A DNA stretch of 64,000 bases from Pigmentiphaga sp. NML030171 (GCF_002188635.1 NZ_NINX01000033.1:310001-374000); one strand, 5' to 3'. Shown: positions 56,122 through 64,000, counted from the stretch's first letter. A program made the numbers and translations. The notes: generated from the letters alone by a model not told the origin.

Positions 56122-56186
56122 CCACCAGGGGGGACTGGCGAACACCAGGCGGAACCGGCGCTCCGCCCTTGCCGCATGTGGCCGCT

Positions 56187-57347
56187 TCAGACCGTCGCCG
56201 CGCCTCCCAGAATGACCGTGCTCTGGCTGGACAAGGTCCCGCCGTTGCCATGCGCGATGGCCGTCTCGCAGCCCGCCACCTGGCGCCTGCCCGCTTCGCC
56301 GCGCACTTGGCGCACGGCCTCCATCAGCACGAACACCCCATACATGCCGGGATGGCAGTACGACAACCCGCCGCCGTTGGTATTGACGGGCAGGCTGCCG
56401 CCCGGCGCAATCGCCCCGTCCGCCACGAAGCGGCCGCCCTCGCCCTTGGGGCAGAAGCCCAGGTCTTCCAGGAACAGCAGCGTGGTGATGGTGAAGGCGT
56501 CGTACACCTGGACCGCGTCGATGTCGCGCGGACCGAGGCCGGCCATGGCGTAGGCCGCCGCGCCCGACTGCGCGGCGCCGGTGACCGTGAGGTCAGGCAT
56601 GCTGGTGATGTGATAGTGGCTGAGGTGTTCGCCCACGCCCAATATGTAGGCGGGCGGCTTGCGCAGGGTGGCCGCCCGTGCGGCCGAGGTCACGATGAGC
56701 GCGCCGCCGCCGTCGGTGACCAGGCAGCAGTCGCGCACGGTCAGGGGATGGCTGAGCATGCGCGCGCCCAGGACTTCGTCCACGGTCAGCGGGGTCTTCT
56801 CCCACGCAACGGGGTTGAGCAGGGCCCATTGCCGCGCGGCCACCGCGACCTGCGCCAGCTGTTCGCGCGTGGTGCCGTACTGGTGCATGTGGCGCGAGGC
56901 CGCCAGCGCGTACGAGCTGGCGGTGTAGATGGGCCGGTAGGGGGCCTCGTAGGGATTGACGTCGGGCGCGGCCACGTTGCTGCGGCCGGCGCTGCGCTGG
57001 GTGCTGCCATAGGCGATCAGCGCGACCTCGCACAGGCCGGCCTGGATCGCCAGCTGCGCGTGCGCCACCATGGACATGAAGCTGCATCCGCCTATGTTCG
57101 TGCCGTCGTGGTAGCGCGGCGCGATGCCCAGGTATTCGCACAGCGCCAGGGTAGGCATGCGGCTTTGCGAGGTGGTGGCGAACACGCCATCGACGTCGCG
57201 CAGCGATAGGCCGCAGTCGCGCAGGGCGCGGGAAGTCGCCTGGCCCATGAGATCCAGCGGCGACAACCCGGCCGCGACTTCGCCCAGGTCCGACTCCGCC
57301 ACGCCGACGATGGCGCAGGCGCCGCGCTTCAATGCTTGGGAGTTCAT
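56187..57347 (-). CDS. Thiolase-superfamily protein, Ltp2/SCP-x-like
   Basis: A 386-residue thiolase-fold protein. NIGGCSFMSMVAHAQLAI stands at the active-site position (GG-C/S-SF pattern of Ltp2-like lipid-transfer thiolases), and the C-terminal GGGLSYCHPGMYGVFVLMEA with AIAHGNGG completes the site. Ltp2 enzymes catalyse retro-aldol cleavage of hydroxyacyl-CoAs in a complex with a DUF35 partner, as I recall from steroid side-chain degradation. The DUF35 gene lies directly upstream with a four-base overlap, supporting that reading. GGAGG lies 5 bases before the ATG. Convergent with the TonB receptor gene. Confidence 0.85.
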   Translation of the reverse strand: MNSQALKRGACAIVGVAESDLGEVAAGLSPLDLMGQATSRALRDCGLSLRDVDGVFATTSQSRMPTLALCEYLGIAPRYHDGTNIGGCSFMSMVAHAQLAIQAGLCEVALIAYGSTQRSAGRSNVAAPDVNPYEAPYRPIYTASSYALAASRHMHQYGTTREQLAQVAVAARQWALLNPVAWEKTPLTVDEVLGARMLSHPLTVRDCCLVTDGGGALIVTSAARAATLRKPPAYILGVGEHLSHYHITSMPDLTVTGAAQSGAAAYAMAGLGPRDIDAVQVYDAFTITTLLFLEDLGFCPKGEGGRFVADGAIAPGGSLPVNTNGGGLSYCHPGMYGVFVLMEAVRQVRGEAGRRQVAGCETAIAHGNGGTLSSQSTVILGGAATV

Positions 57348-57742
57348 GCGGCCTCCGGGCGAAAGACCGGATAGGGAGGCTGCCCATCCTGCGGCTGGTG
57401 TACCTGCATGCGCACGCGCAGTCCGATGCGGACCTCTTCGGGCGCCAAGCCTTCGACCCGGCTCATCAGGCGAAAGCCTTCGTCCATGTCGACCAGCACG
57501 ACGTTGTAGGGCGCTTCGCCGCGAGGACTGATGACCGTGACGGCATGGATGGTGCCCTTGCCCGTGCTGACGCGCCATTGCAGGTCGTCATTGCCGGTGC
57601 CCGGGCCGATGACGCGCGGATGGAACACGGGCCGGCCGCTGGCCGGGTCGTACTGATAGGCCAGTTCGCCGCGGGAAAGGTGGTCGCGGAAGATGGCCAG
57701 CGGCGAGGCCGGCGCTGCGGAGGCGGAGGTACGGGAATCCAT
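57344..57742 (-). CDS. DUF35 OB-fold protein without the zinc-ribbon cysteines
   Basis: A 132-residue DUF35/OB-fold protein. The normal family has a rubredoxin-like zinc ribbon with CxxC pairs before the OB fold; here the ribbon region reads AYQYDPASGRPVFHPRVIGP and the whole protein contains no cysteine. The OB fold is recognisable (GTIHAVTVISPRG, PYNVVLVDMDEGFRLMSRV, IGLRVRMQV). Its stop overlaps the start of the thiolase gene, so the two are made together and likely form the Ltp2-DUF35 type complex. Confidence 0.85.
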   Translation of the reverse strand: MDSRTSASAAPASPLAIFRDHLSRGELAYQYDPASGRPVFHPRVIGPGTGNDDLQWRVSTGKGTIHAVTVISPRGEAPYNVVLVDMDEGFRLMSRVEGLAPEEVRIGLRVRMQVHQPQDGQPPYPVFRPEAA

Positions 57743-57778
57743 GGTCTCAATGGAAAGCGGGATGTCGGGGCGCGGGCA

Positions 57779-59038
57779 TCACACGATGCCATCGCGGCGG
57801 TAGGCGGCGATGTCTTTTTCGCTGCAGCCCAGAAGCTCCCGCAGCACGGCGTCGGTGGAGTCGCCCAGCACGGGCGGCGGCCGGTCGTAGGCCGGCGGGG
57901 TGCCGCGCAGCCGCAGCGGGCTGGCGATGGTCGACACGATGCCGCCGTCGGCCTTGGGCATGTCCACGCGCAGCCCGCGATGCCGCACCTGGGCGTCCTC
58001 GAACACCTGGGCGTAGTCGTTGATCGGGCCGCAGGGCACGCCGTGGGCCTCCAGCCGCGCGATCCATTCGTCGCGCGGCCGGGCCAGCATGGTGCGGGCC
58101 AGCTCGGGCACCAGTTCCTGCCGGCCGACGATGCGGCCGGTCACCTTCTTCCAGCGTTCGTTGCCGGCCAGGTCCGGGCGTTCGATGGCGGCGCAGTATT
58201 GCTGCCACTGCTTGTCGTTGCCCACCGCGACCACGATCTCGCCGTCGGCCACCGCGAACACCTGGTAGGGCACGAGGCTGGCGTGGGCGTTGCCGTAACG
58301 GTGCGGGACCTTGCCGTTGGCGAAGTAGCCCGTGACCTGGTTGCCCCCCAGGGCCACGATGCAGTCCAGCAGCGCCATGTCGATGTACTGGCCGCGGTCC
58401 GATACGGTGCGATGCTGCAAGGCGGACAGGATGGCGATGGTGGCGTACATGCCGGTCATCACGTCGGCGATCGCGACGCCGACCTTCTGCGGCCCGCCGC
58501 CCGGCAGTTGGTCGTTCTCGCCGGTAATGCTCATCAGGCCGCCCTGCGCCTGGAACACGAAATCGTAGCCCGGCTTGTGGGCGCTGGGGCCGTCCTGCCC
58601 GTAGCCCGTGATGGAGCAATAGACCAGGCGCGGGTTGATGCGCGACAGGCTGTCGTAGTCCAGCCCGTAGCGTTTCAGGTCGCCGATCTTGTAGTTCTCG
58701 ACCACCACGTCGGACCGCTCCGCCAGCCGCCGCACCAGCGCCTGCCCCTCGGGCCGCGCGATGTCCACGGTGATGGATTTCTTGCCGCGGTTGGCGGCGG
58801 CGTAGTAGGTGGAGTCGGTGGTGTCCGCGCCCTGGGCGTCGCGCACCCACGGCGGCCCCCAGGCGCGGGTGTCGTCGCCGGTGCCGGGGCGTTCCACCTT
58901 GATGACTTCGGCGCCCATGTCGGCCAGGTTCTGCGTGCACCAGGGTCCGGCCAGGATGCGCGACAGGTCCAGGACGCGAATGTGCGACAGCGCGCCGGTC
59001 TGGCCGCCCATGGCGGCCCGTGTGGTTTCGGAAGACAT
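57779..59038 (-). CDS. CaiB/BaiF family (class III) CoA-transferase
   Basis: A 419-residue CoA-transferase. It has IRVLDLSRILAGPWCTQNLAD, VIKVERPGTGDDTRAWGPPW, NYKIGDLKRYGLDYD, ITGYGQDGPSAHKPGYDF and VAIADVMTGMYATIAIL, whose aspartate should be the nucleophile. The length and AWGPPW pattern fit the succinyl-CoA-dependent L-malate/citramalate-type branch, but the acceptor acid is unknown. Eight bases after the Bug gene and 36 bases before the DUF35 gene, in one operon. Confidence 0.92.
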   Translation of the reverse strand: MSSETTRAAMGGQTGALSHIRVLDLSRILAGPWCTQNLADMGAEVIKVERPGTGDDTRAWGPPWVRDAQGADTTDSTYYAAANRGKKSITVDIARPEGQALVRRLAERSDVVVENYKIGDLKRYGLDYDSLSRINPRLVYCSITGYGQDGPSAHKPGYDFVFQAQGGLMSITGENDQLPGGGPQKVGVAIADVMTGMYATIAILSALQHRTVSDRGQYIDMALLDCIVALGGNQVTGYFANGKVPHRYGNAHASLVPYQVFAVADGEIVVAVGNDKQWQQYCAAIERPDLAGNERWKKVTGRIVGRQELVPELARTMLARPRDEWIARLEAHGVPCGPINDYAQVFEDAQVRHRGLRVDMPKADGGIVSTIASPLRLRGTPPAYDRPPPVLGDSTDAVLRELLGCSEKDIAAYRRDGIV

Positions 59039-59045
59039 GTCGGAA

Positions 59046-60023
59046 TCAGTCGATCTTGATGTTGGCGTCGGCGATGACCTTGGACCATTTGCTGAGCTCG
59101 GCGTCGACGAACGCGGCGAACTCGGGCTGCGTCATGGTGCCCGGCTCGGCGCCCTGCGCCGCGAACTCCTTGCGCACCGCGGCGCTGGACAAGGCCTTGC
59201 GCACGTCGGCCGACAGCCGGTTCGCCAGCTCGGGCGACATGCGGCCGGGACCGTACAGGCCGAACCAGGCGGTGGCCTCGAAACCCTTCACGCCCGCCTC
59301 GTCGATGGTGGGGACGTCCGGCAGCGCCGGCGAACGCTTGAGCGAGGTCACGCCCAGGGCCCGCAGGCGGCCGGACTTGATGTGCTGGATCACGCCCGGC
59401 ACCGAGTCGAACATCACGGGGATCTGTCCGCCCAAGAGGTCGTTCAGCGCCGGCGCCGCGCCCTTGTAGGGGATGTGCGTCATCTGGATGCCGGTCATGG
59501 ACTTGAACAGCTCGCCCGACAGGTGATTGGCGCCGCCGGTGCCGGCCGAACCGAAGTCCACCTTGCCGGGATGCTGCCTGGCGTAGGCGATCAGCTCCTG
59601 CACCGTGCGCACCGGGAAGGCGTGGTTCACCACCAGCACGTTGGGCACGGCCGCGACCTGGGCGATGGGCGTGAAGTCCGTGCGCGTGTTGTAGCGCAGG
59701 TTCTTGTACAGGCCGGGATTGATGACGTGGTGCGTGGCCGTCAGCATCAGCGTGTAGCCGTCGGGCTGCATGCCCGCCAGTTGCTCCGAGAAGATGGTGC
59801 CGCTGGCGCCCGCGCGGTTCTCCACCACGACCGGCTGGCCCCAGTTCTTCTGCAGCTCGGCCGCCAATTGGCGGGCCAGGATGTCGGTGGTGCCGCCCGG
59901 GGGGAACGGCACGACGATCCTGACCGGCTGGGTGGGAAAGTTCTGGGCGTGGGCCAGGGCGGGCAGTGCCATGCCCGCCGCGCTGGCCAGCACGGCAAGG
60001 GCACGCTGGATGCGCATCGTCAT
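59046..60023 (-). CDS. Bug-family (TctC-like) receptor
   Basis: A 325-residue periplasmic receptor with signal RIQRALAVLASAAGMALPAL (cleavage near AHA-QN) and motifs FPTQPVRIVVPFPPGGT, VENRAGASGT, MQPDGYTLML and IPYKGAAPALNDLLGG. AGGAG lies 5 bases before the ATG. Embedded between a MaoC gene and a CoA-transferase gene, so it should supply the operon's carboxylate substrate. Confidence 0.93.
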   Translation of the reverse strand: MTMRIQRALAVLASAAGMALPALAHAQNFPTQPVRIVVPFPPGGTTDILARQLAAELQKNWGQPVVVENRAGASGTIFSEQLAGMQPDGYTLMLTATHHVINPGLYKNLRYNTRTDFTPIAQVAAVPNVLVVNHAFPVRTVQELIAYARQHPGKVDFGSAGTGGANHLSGELFKSMTGIQMTHIPYKGAAPALNDLLGGQIPVMFDSVPGVIQHIKSGRLRALGVTSLKRSPALPDVPTIDEAGVKGFEATAWFGLYGPGRMSPELANRLSADVRKALSSAAVRKEFAAQGAEPGTMTQPEFAAFVDAELSKWSKVIADANIKID

Positions 60024-60055
60024 GTCGTCTCCTTTCTTCTATCGTTCGGAAGCGC

Positions 60056-60505
60056 TCAGGCCGCGCCCAGTTCGTGCGGGAACTCGACCATGGCCTCGCC
60101 CGCGGCGACGATCTCGCCGCGCTGGTTCGCCACCTGCACCTCCAGCGTGGCCCAGCGGCTTTTCTTCGTGGCCTGCACGGCCGACACCTTGGCGGTGGGC
60201 GTGATGGTGTCGCCCGGCTTGACGGGAATCTTCCAGCGCGTCTCGAGCCGGCGCTGCATGCCGCCCAGCGGATAGAGCCAGTCGGTCAGCATCTTCGTGA
60301 TGACGCCGAAGTTGTTCATGCCGTGCATGATGATTCCGCCGAAGTTGGTGCGGCCGAAATCACCCTTCATGTATTCGTCGTCCCAGTGCAGCGGGTTGTA
60401 GTCCAGCGAGGCCTCGCAGAAATCGCGGATGGTTTCGCGGGTAGGGGAGAAAGGCGTGCCCTCGATGGTCAGGCCGGGCTTCAGGGTGTCGAATGCGTTG
60501 CTCAT
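60056..60505 (-). CDS. MaoC-family dehydratase/hydratase
   Basis: A 149-residue hotdog-fold protein. The hydratase motif is ASLDYNPLHWDDEYMK followed by FGGIIMHGMNNFG, with Asp and His expected to activate water across an enoyl-CoA double bond. It lies 9 bases after the other MaoC gene. Two separate short hotdog proteins encoded together usually form a heteromeric hydratase, as in ChsH1-type enzymes. Confidence 0.87.
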   Translation of the reverse strand: MSNAFDTLKPGLTIEGTPFSPTRETIRDFCEASLDYNPLHWDDEYMKGDFGRTNFGGIIMHGMNNFGVITKMLTDWLYPLGGMQRRLETRWKIPVKPGDTITPTAKVSAVQATKKSRWATLEVQVANQRGEIVAAGEAMVEFPHELGAA

Positions 60506-60514
60506 GATTGACCT

Positions 60515-60991
60515 TCAGAAGGGGCGGATGGTCCAGCCGCGGCCGGAACAGATGACTTCGTCGCGCTGGTTGAAGAACACGTTGTCGTGCACGACGAACA
60601 GGCGGTTCTTCCGGATGAACTTGTCCAGCGCGCGCGCCTCGAGCCGGATGACGTCGCCGGGCCGCGCCGGCTGGTTGTAGCTCCACGACTGGCCGGCGTT
60701 GACGGTGCCGGGGCTGCGCATCCAGTCGTCGGTGGGCGTGCACGCGAACATCAGCAGGATGTGGATGGCCGGGGGGGCGATCAGGCCCTTGTAGGGGCTG
60801 TTGCGCGCATACTCCTCGTCGAAGTAGAGCGGGTGCATGTCGCCGACCACGCGGCAGTATTTCTGGATCGCTTCCAGCGTCAGCGTGTAGGGCAGGGTCT
60901 TGCGCGGTTCGCCGGGGACGATGTCGTCCCAGGTCTTGCGCAATTGCTCGTCTTTCCAGAAATCGGTCTCGAAGCTTGTCTCGGTTGCCAT
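60515..60991 (-). CDS. MaoC/FAS1-like dehydratase-domain protein
   Basis: A 158-residue hotdog protein of the N-terminal MaoC dehydratase type. It has EAIQKYCRVVGDMHPLYFDEE, PPAIHILLMFACTPTDDW and GQSWSYNQPARPGDVIRLEAR. The catalytic Asp-His pattern is only partial (VGDMHPLYF), so the partner at 60056 probably supplies the active site. First gene of a six-gene minus-strand operon (two MaoC, Bug, CaiB, DUF35, thiolase), divergent from an IclR gene. Confidence 0.85.
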   Translation of the reverse strand: MATETSFETDFWKDEQLRKTWDDIVPGEPRKTLPYTLTLEAIQKYCRVVGDMHPLYFDEEYARNSPYKGLIAPPAIHILLMFACTPTDDWMRSPGTVNAGQSWSYNQPARPGDVIRLEARALDKFIRKNRLFVVHDNVFFNQRDEVICSGRGWTIRPF

Positions 60992-61046
60992 GGAAGTCCA
61001 TTGAGAGGTGTTGACCTGCGGCCTGGATCTGCTAGAATGACCGCTT

Positions 61047-61066
61047 AGCGGATATAAGTATCCGCT
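61047..61066. promoter_or_regulatory. IclR-type operator palindrome in the divergent MaoC/IclR promoter
   Basis: AGCGGATATAAGTATCCGCT is a perfect inverted repeat with 8-base arms and a four-base centre. It lies 56 bases before the MaoC start and 53 bases before the IclR start. Its centre also serves as a local AT-rich patch, so a bound protein would cover one or both promoters. Confidence 0.7.
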
Positions 61067-61118
61067 CTATGACCATTATTTGGATTCCGGCCTGCGCTGT
61101 CAAGGCCGTGGAGGACCC

Positions 61119-61883
61119 ATGGCGACCCCAGAAAGCGAATCGTTCGTCCGCACCTTCGCCCGCGGCCTGGCCGTGATCGAGGCCATGGGCCACGGCGCGC
61201 ATCGGAAAAACCTGGCGGAAATCGCCGAAGAAGTGGACCTGCCGCGCACCGCGGTGCGGCGTTTCCTGCTGACCCTGATCGAGCTCGGCTTCGTGCAGAC
61301 CGACGGCAAGCGCTACTGGTTGACGCCGCGCGTGCTGCGCCTGGGCCTGTCCTACCTGAACAGCCTGCCCTACTGGCGCCAGGCCCAGCTCAGCCTGGAA
61401 GAACTGTGCGGGCGCATCAAGCAATCGTGCGCGCTGTCGGTGCTCGATGGCGAACACATCGTCTACATCCAGCGCCAGCACTCCAAGCGCATCCTGACCA
61501 TGAGCCCGTCGCTGGGCAGCCGCCTGCCCGCGCACGCGGTGTCGATGGGGCGCATCCTGCTGGCCGGCCTTCCAGACGACGCGCTGGAACAGTATCTGCG
61601 AACCGCCACGTTCAAGCGGCTGACCGGCGCCACCGTGGTCGATCCCGACACGCTGCGCGAGCGCATCCTGGCGGCGCGCAAGCAGGGCTACGTCTGGATA
61701 GACGGGGAACTGGACGAGGCCATCTGCGGCCTGGCCGTGCCGGTGCGCGACCAGGACGGCAACACCATCGCCGCGATCAACGTCAGCCTGCCGACCGGGC
61801 AGGTCACGCAGGAAGAAGCCCTGAAGCTGTACCTGGCCGAGTTGCGGCAGGCCGCCTCGCAGATCCGGGCGGCCACGATGTAG
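61119..61883 (+). CDS. IclR-family regulator, PcaR-like
   Basis: A 254-residue IclR regulator of the type that controls aromatic-acid pathways. The helix-turn-helix covers SFVRTFARGLAVIEAMGHG to LPRTAVRRFLLTLIELG, then GKRYWLTPRVLRLGLSYLNS, a typical PcaR/PcaU/PobR stretch. GGAGG lies 4 bases before the ATG. It is divergent from the MaoC-CaiB-thiolase operon over the 20-base palindrome at 61047. Confidence 0.92.
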   Translation: MATPESESFVRTFARGLAVIEAMGHGAHRKNLAEIAEEVDLPRTAVRRFLLTLIELGFVQTDGKRYWLTPRVLRLGLSYLNSLPYWRQAQLSLEELCGRIKQSCALSVLDGEHIVYIQRQHSKRILTMSPSLGSRLPAHAVSMGRILLAGLPDDALEQYLRTATFKRLTGATVVDPDTLRERILAARKQGYVWIDGELDEAICGLAVPVRDQDGNTIAAINVSLPTGQVTQEEALKLYLAELRQAASQIRAATM

Positions 61884-61895
61884 GGCGACGCGGGC

Positions 61896-63122
61896 TCAGG
61901 TCCGCGCCACGCTCCACGACGGCCGTTCGTTCAGCGTCGCGACGTCGAAACCCGCCAGTTGGCGGTACGACTGCTCCACCCGCTCCAGTTCGGCCGCCGC
62001 CGAGGCATGGTCGCTGGCGCGCGCCAGGGTGCTGACCCGCTTCATCACATCGCCCGCCATACTGCGGTTGGCCCGCTGCACGGCGGCCACGGCCTCGCGG
62101 CGCGCCTGTTCGTAGGCCGACAGCGCGGCGTCCGGACCGGGCTGCATGGCCAGGTGGTAGGCCAGGACCCGCGCGTCGATGATGGCCTGCGATGCGCCAT
62201 TGGAACCGAAGGGATACATGGCATGGGCCGCGTCGCCCAGCAGCGTGGCCCGCCCGGCCGTCCAGCGCGGCAAGGGATCGATGTCCGCCATCGGATACTC
62301 GTAGGCCGCGTCCGTCCGGCGCACCAGCGCCGGGATGTCCAGCCAGTCGAAGTCCCAGTGGGCGACGTGGGCGGCCACCGCCTCGGGAGCGATGGGGCGG
62401 TTCCAGTTGCCGAGTTCGCCCGCGGCGCCCGGCTCGGTGGGCCGCACGATCAGCCAGTTCAGCACGCCCGGGCCGATGGGATAGACCACGCAGCGCAGAT
62501 GCTCGTCGCCCACGATCACCATCGAGCGTCCACCGCGGAAGGCCGGCCCCGGCGCCGCGCCGCGAAACATGGTCCAGCCGTTGGTGGCCAGCGGCGATCC
62601 GTGCCCATGCAGCGCGGCGCGCACGGCCGAGCGTATGCCGTCGGCGCCCACCAGCACGTCGGCCTCGAAGACAGCCGTGCCGCCGGCGGCAGGCGACGCC
62701 GTCACCCGCACGCCTCCGGCCTCCTGGGCCACGTCCTGCACGCGCTGCCCGGCCATGACCGCCTCCGGGCCCAGGCGCTCGATCACCGCGGCCAGCAGCA
62801 GCTCCTGGAGCTTGCCCCGGTGCACCGAATACTGCGGCCACCGGTAGCCGGCCGCGAGGCCCCGCGCCTCGGCGTTGATCAGCCGGCCGCCGCTGTCCAC
62901 GTAGGCCAGCTCGGACGTGGGGATGCCGAAGGACGCCAGCCGCTCGCCCAGTCCCAGCTCGTCCAGCTCGCGCACGGCGTGCGGCGGCAGGTTGATGCCC
63001 ACGCCCAATTGCTGGATCCGCCGGGCGGCCTCCAGCACCGTCACGTCGGAGATGCCCGCGGCATGCAGGCTGAGCGCGGCGGTCAACCCGCCTATGCCCG
63101 CGCCCGCGATCACGATCTTCAT
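61896..63122 (-). CDS. PhzS-like FAD-dependent monooxygenase
   Basis: A 408-residue single-component flavin hydroxylase. IVIAGAGIGGLTAALSLHAAG is the FAD dinucleotide motif, DVLVGADGIRSAVRAAL the DG motif and TLLGDAAHAMYPFGSNGASQA the second FAD site. GVGINLPPHAVRELDELGLG and PQYSVHRGKLQELLLAA closely resemble the phenazine hydroxylase PhzS as I recall it. No phenazine genes are present, so its substrate is more likely an aromatic or heteroaromatic acid. Convergent with the IclR gene (12 bases apart); the Bug gene lies upstream on the same strand. Confidence 0.87.
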   Translation of the reverse strand: MKIVIAGAGIGGLTAALSLHAAGISDVTVLEAARRIQQLGVGINLPPHAVRELDELGLGERLASFGIPTSELAYVDSGGRLINAEARGLAAGYRWPQYSVHRGKLQELLLAAVIERLGPEAVMAGQRVQDVAQEAGGVRVTASPAAGGTAVFEADVLVGADGIRSAVRAALHGHGSPLATNGWTMFRGAAPGPAFRGGRSMVIVGDEHLRCVVYPIGPGVLNWLIVRPTEPGAAGELGNWNRPIAPEAVAAHVAHWDFDWLDIPALVRRTDAAYEYPMADIDPLPRWTAGRATLLGDAAHAMYPFGSNGASQAIIDARVLAYHLAMQPGPDAALSAYEQARREAVAAVQRANRSMAGDVMKRVSTLARASDHASAAAELERVEQSYRQLAGFDVATLNERPSWSVART

Positions 63123-63144
63123 GGTGCCATTCCTCCTGGCGCGG

Positions 63145-64000
63145 TCAGGGCTGGCGCATCAGCTTGGCATGCTCGACCAGCTTGCGTTCCGAGACGTAGT
63201 AGCTGGCGGCGAACTTGCCATAGTCGGCGGGCGGACTGAACCAGTAGGTCTGCCCGAGCTTCTCCAGCAGCTTGGCGTACTCCGGGTCGTCCACCGCCGC
63301 CTTGAAGGCGGCCGCCAGTTTCTGCACCACGTCCGGCGGCATGCCCTTGGGCCCGATCAATCCATAGGGCGCGGAATTGGCGATGTCGTAGCCCAGGCTG
63401 CGGGCGGTAGGCAGGTCCGACAGCAGCGGCGTCGGCTCCGCGTCGAACGACATCAGCAGCCGCAGCGCGCCCGACTGCACGTGCGGCAGCAGGCTGCCCA
63501 CCGCGTCCACCGCCGCCACCGTCTGGCCGCCCAGCAGGCTGACGGCGGCTTCGCTGCTGCTCTTGTAGCCGACGTGGGTCAGCTCGACGCCGGCAGCGGC
63601 GGCGAAGGCCTCGGTCAGCAGATGCATGCTGGTGCCCGCGCCGGCGGTCGCCACCGACACTTTGCCCGGATTGGCCTTGGCGTACCGCACCAGGTCGGCC
63701 GCCGTCCGGTACGGGGAATCCGCCTTCACCGCCAGCACGAAGGTATAGCCGCCCAGCCCCGCGATCCAGGTGAAGTCGCGGATCGGGTCCCAGTCCACCT
63801 TCTGCATGTACGGGACGCGGAACATGCCGGCCGTGGCCGAGGCGATGGTATAGCCGTCGGGCTTGTCCTGCCTGGCCATGGTGGAGGCGGCCAGCGTGGC
63901 GCCGACGCCCGGCTTGTTCTCGACGATGATGGGCTGGCCGAGATGGCGCGCCGCCAGTTCGGCCAGCTTGCGGAAGGTCAGGTCGGTGGGGCCGCCCGGA
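63145..64000 (-). CDS. Bug-family (TctC-like) receptor, truncated by window end
   Basis: The C-terminal ~285 residues of a Bug receptor; the N-terminus lies beyond position 64000. The visible frame starts in GGPTDLTFRKLAELAARHLG, then PIIVENKPGVGATLAAS, DKPDGYT and the later THVGYKSSSEAAVSLLGGQ. It ends 22 bases before the PhzS-like gene on the same strand, so the pair is probably co-transcribed as receptor plus hydroxylase. Confidence 0.92.
   Translation of the reverse strand, partial: PGGPTDLTFRKLAELAARHLGQPIIVENKPGVGATLAASTMARQDKPDGYTIASATAGMFRVPYMQKVDWDPIRDFTWIAGLGGYTFVLAVKADSPYRTAADLVRYAKANPGKVSVATAGAGTSMHLLTEAFAAAAGVELTHVGYKSSSEAAVSLLGGQTVAAVDAVGSLLPHVQSGALRLLMSFDAEPTPLLSDLPTARSLGYDIANSAPYGLIGPKGMPPDVVQKLAAAFKAAVDDPEYAKLLEKLGQTYWFSPPADYGKFAASYYVSERKLVEHAKLMRQP

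Overview
The window is GC-rich DNA that reads like a betaproteobacterial chromosome of the Alcaligenaceae (Bordetella/Achromobacter type). Three things suggest this: many Bug-type (TctC-like) tricarboxylate receptors without transporter genes beside them, many IclR regulators next to CoA-dependent catabolic genes, and the conserved origin block gyrB-dnaN-dnaA / rpmH-rnpA-yidD-yidC-mnmE. I do not name a species. No tRNA, rRNA, CRISPR array or intact insertion sequence was recognised.

Layout. (1) 40-11917: a LysR regulator, a three-subunit PaoABC-like molybdenum hydroxylase on the minus strand, and divergent plus-strand genes for an M19 dipeptidase-like protein, an RraA-like aldolase, a NIPSNAP protein, a Bug receptor and an IclR regulator. 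A second IclR gene, an ABC_sub_bind protein and another Bug follow. (2) 12140-16630: a GntR(FCD)/binding-protein pair on the minus strand, divergent from a fumarylacetoacetase-family hydrolase, an extradiol-type VOC protein and a Bug. (3) 16813-21926: enoyl-CoA hydratase, CaiB CoA-transferase and Bug, then an IclR gene, a second FAH-family hydrolase and DUF2164. (4) 21936-25315: a small membrane protein, a Bug remnant beside a LysR gene, and a DUF4411 PIN / XRE-ImmA toxin-antitoxin-like pair. (5) 25464-35944: the replication-origin block, with a candidate oriC between dnaN and dnaA and four copies of a GC-rich intergenic repeat. (6) 35955-44451: Fic, YaiI/YqxD, MFS, HD-GYP, YiiX-like protease, DUF4878 lipoprotein, NTT-like carrier, Tat-exported aldo/keto reductase and an AlkX/YcaQ-like glycosylase. 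(7) 44476-51824: a Bug divergent from an IclR-led operon of two alpha/beta hydrolases, a carotenoid-cleavage-type oxygenase, a CaiB CoA-transferase and a nitronate monooxygenase. (8) 51912-56121: a FecI/FecR/TonB-receptor surface-signalling operon behind a sigma70 promoter overlapped by a Fur-box-like site. (9) 56187-64000: a minus-strand operon of two MaoC proteins, Bug, CaiB, DUF35 and an Ltp2-like thiolase, divergent from an IclR gene. A PhzS-like flavin monooxygenase and a Bug cut by the window end follow.

The accessory parts share one design: an IclR/GntR/LysR regulator beside an operon containing one Bug receptor plus hydrolases or CoA enzymes. Short palindromic operator candidates can be read directly in most of the divergent promoters. 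The most unusual items are the intergenic repeat that sits in one orientation directly after three gene ends near the origin and appears to have extended yidD, the MaoC2-CaiB-DUF35-Ltp2 operon whose DUF35 protein has lost every cysteine, the carotenoid-oxygenase operon, and two solute-binding-type proteins without signal peptides.
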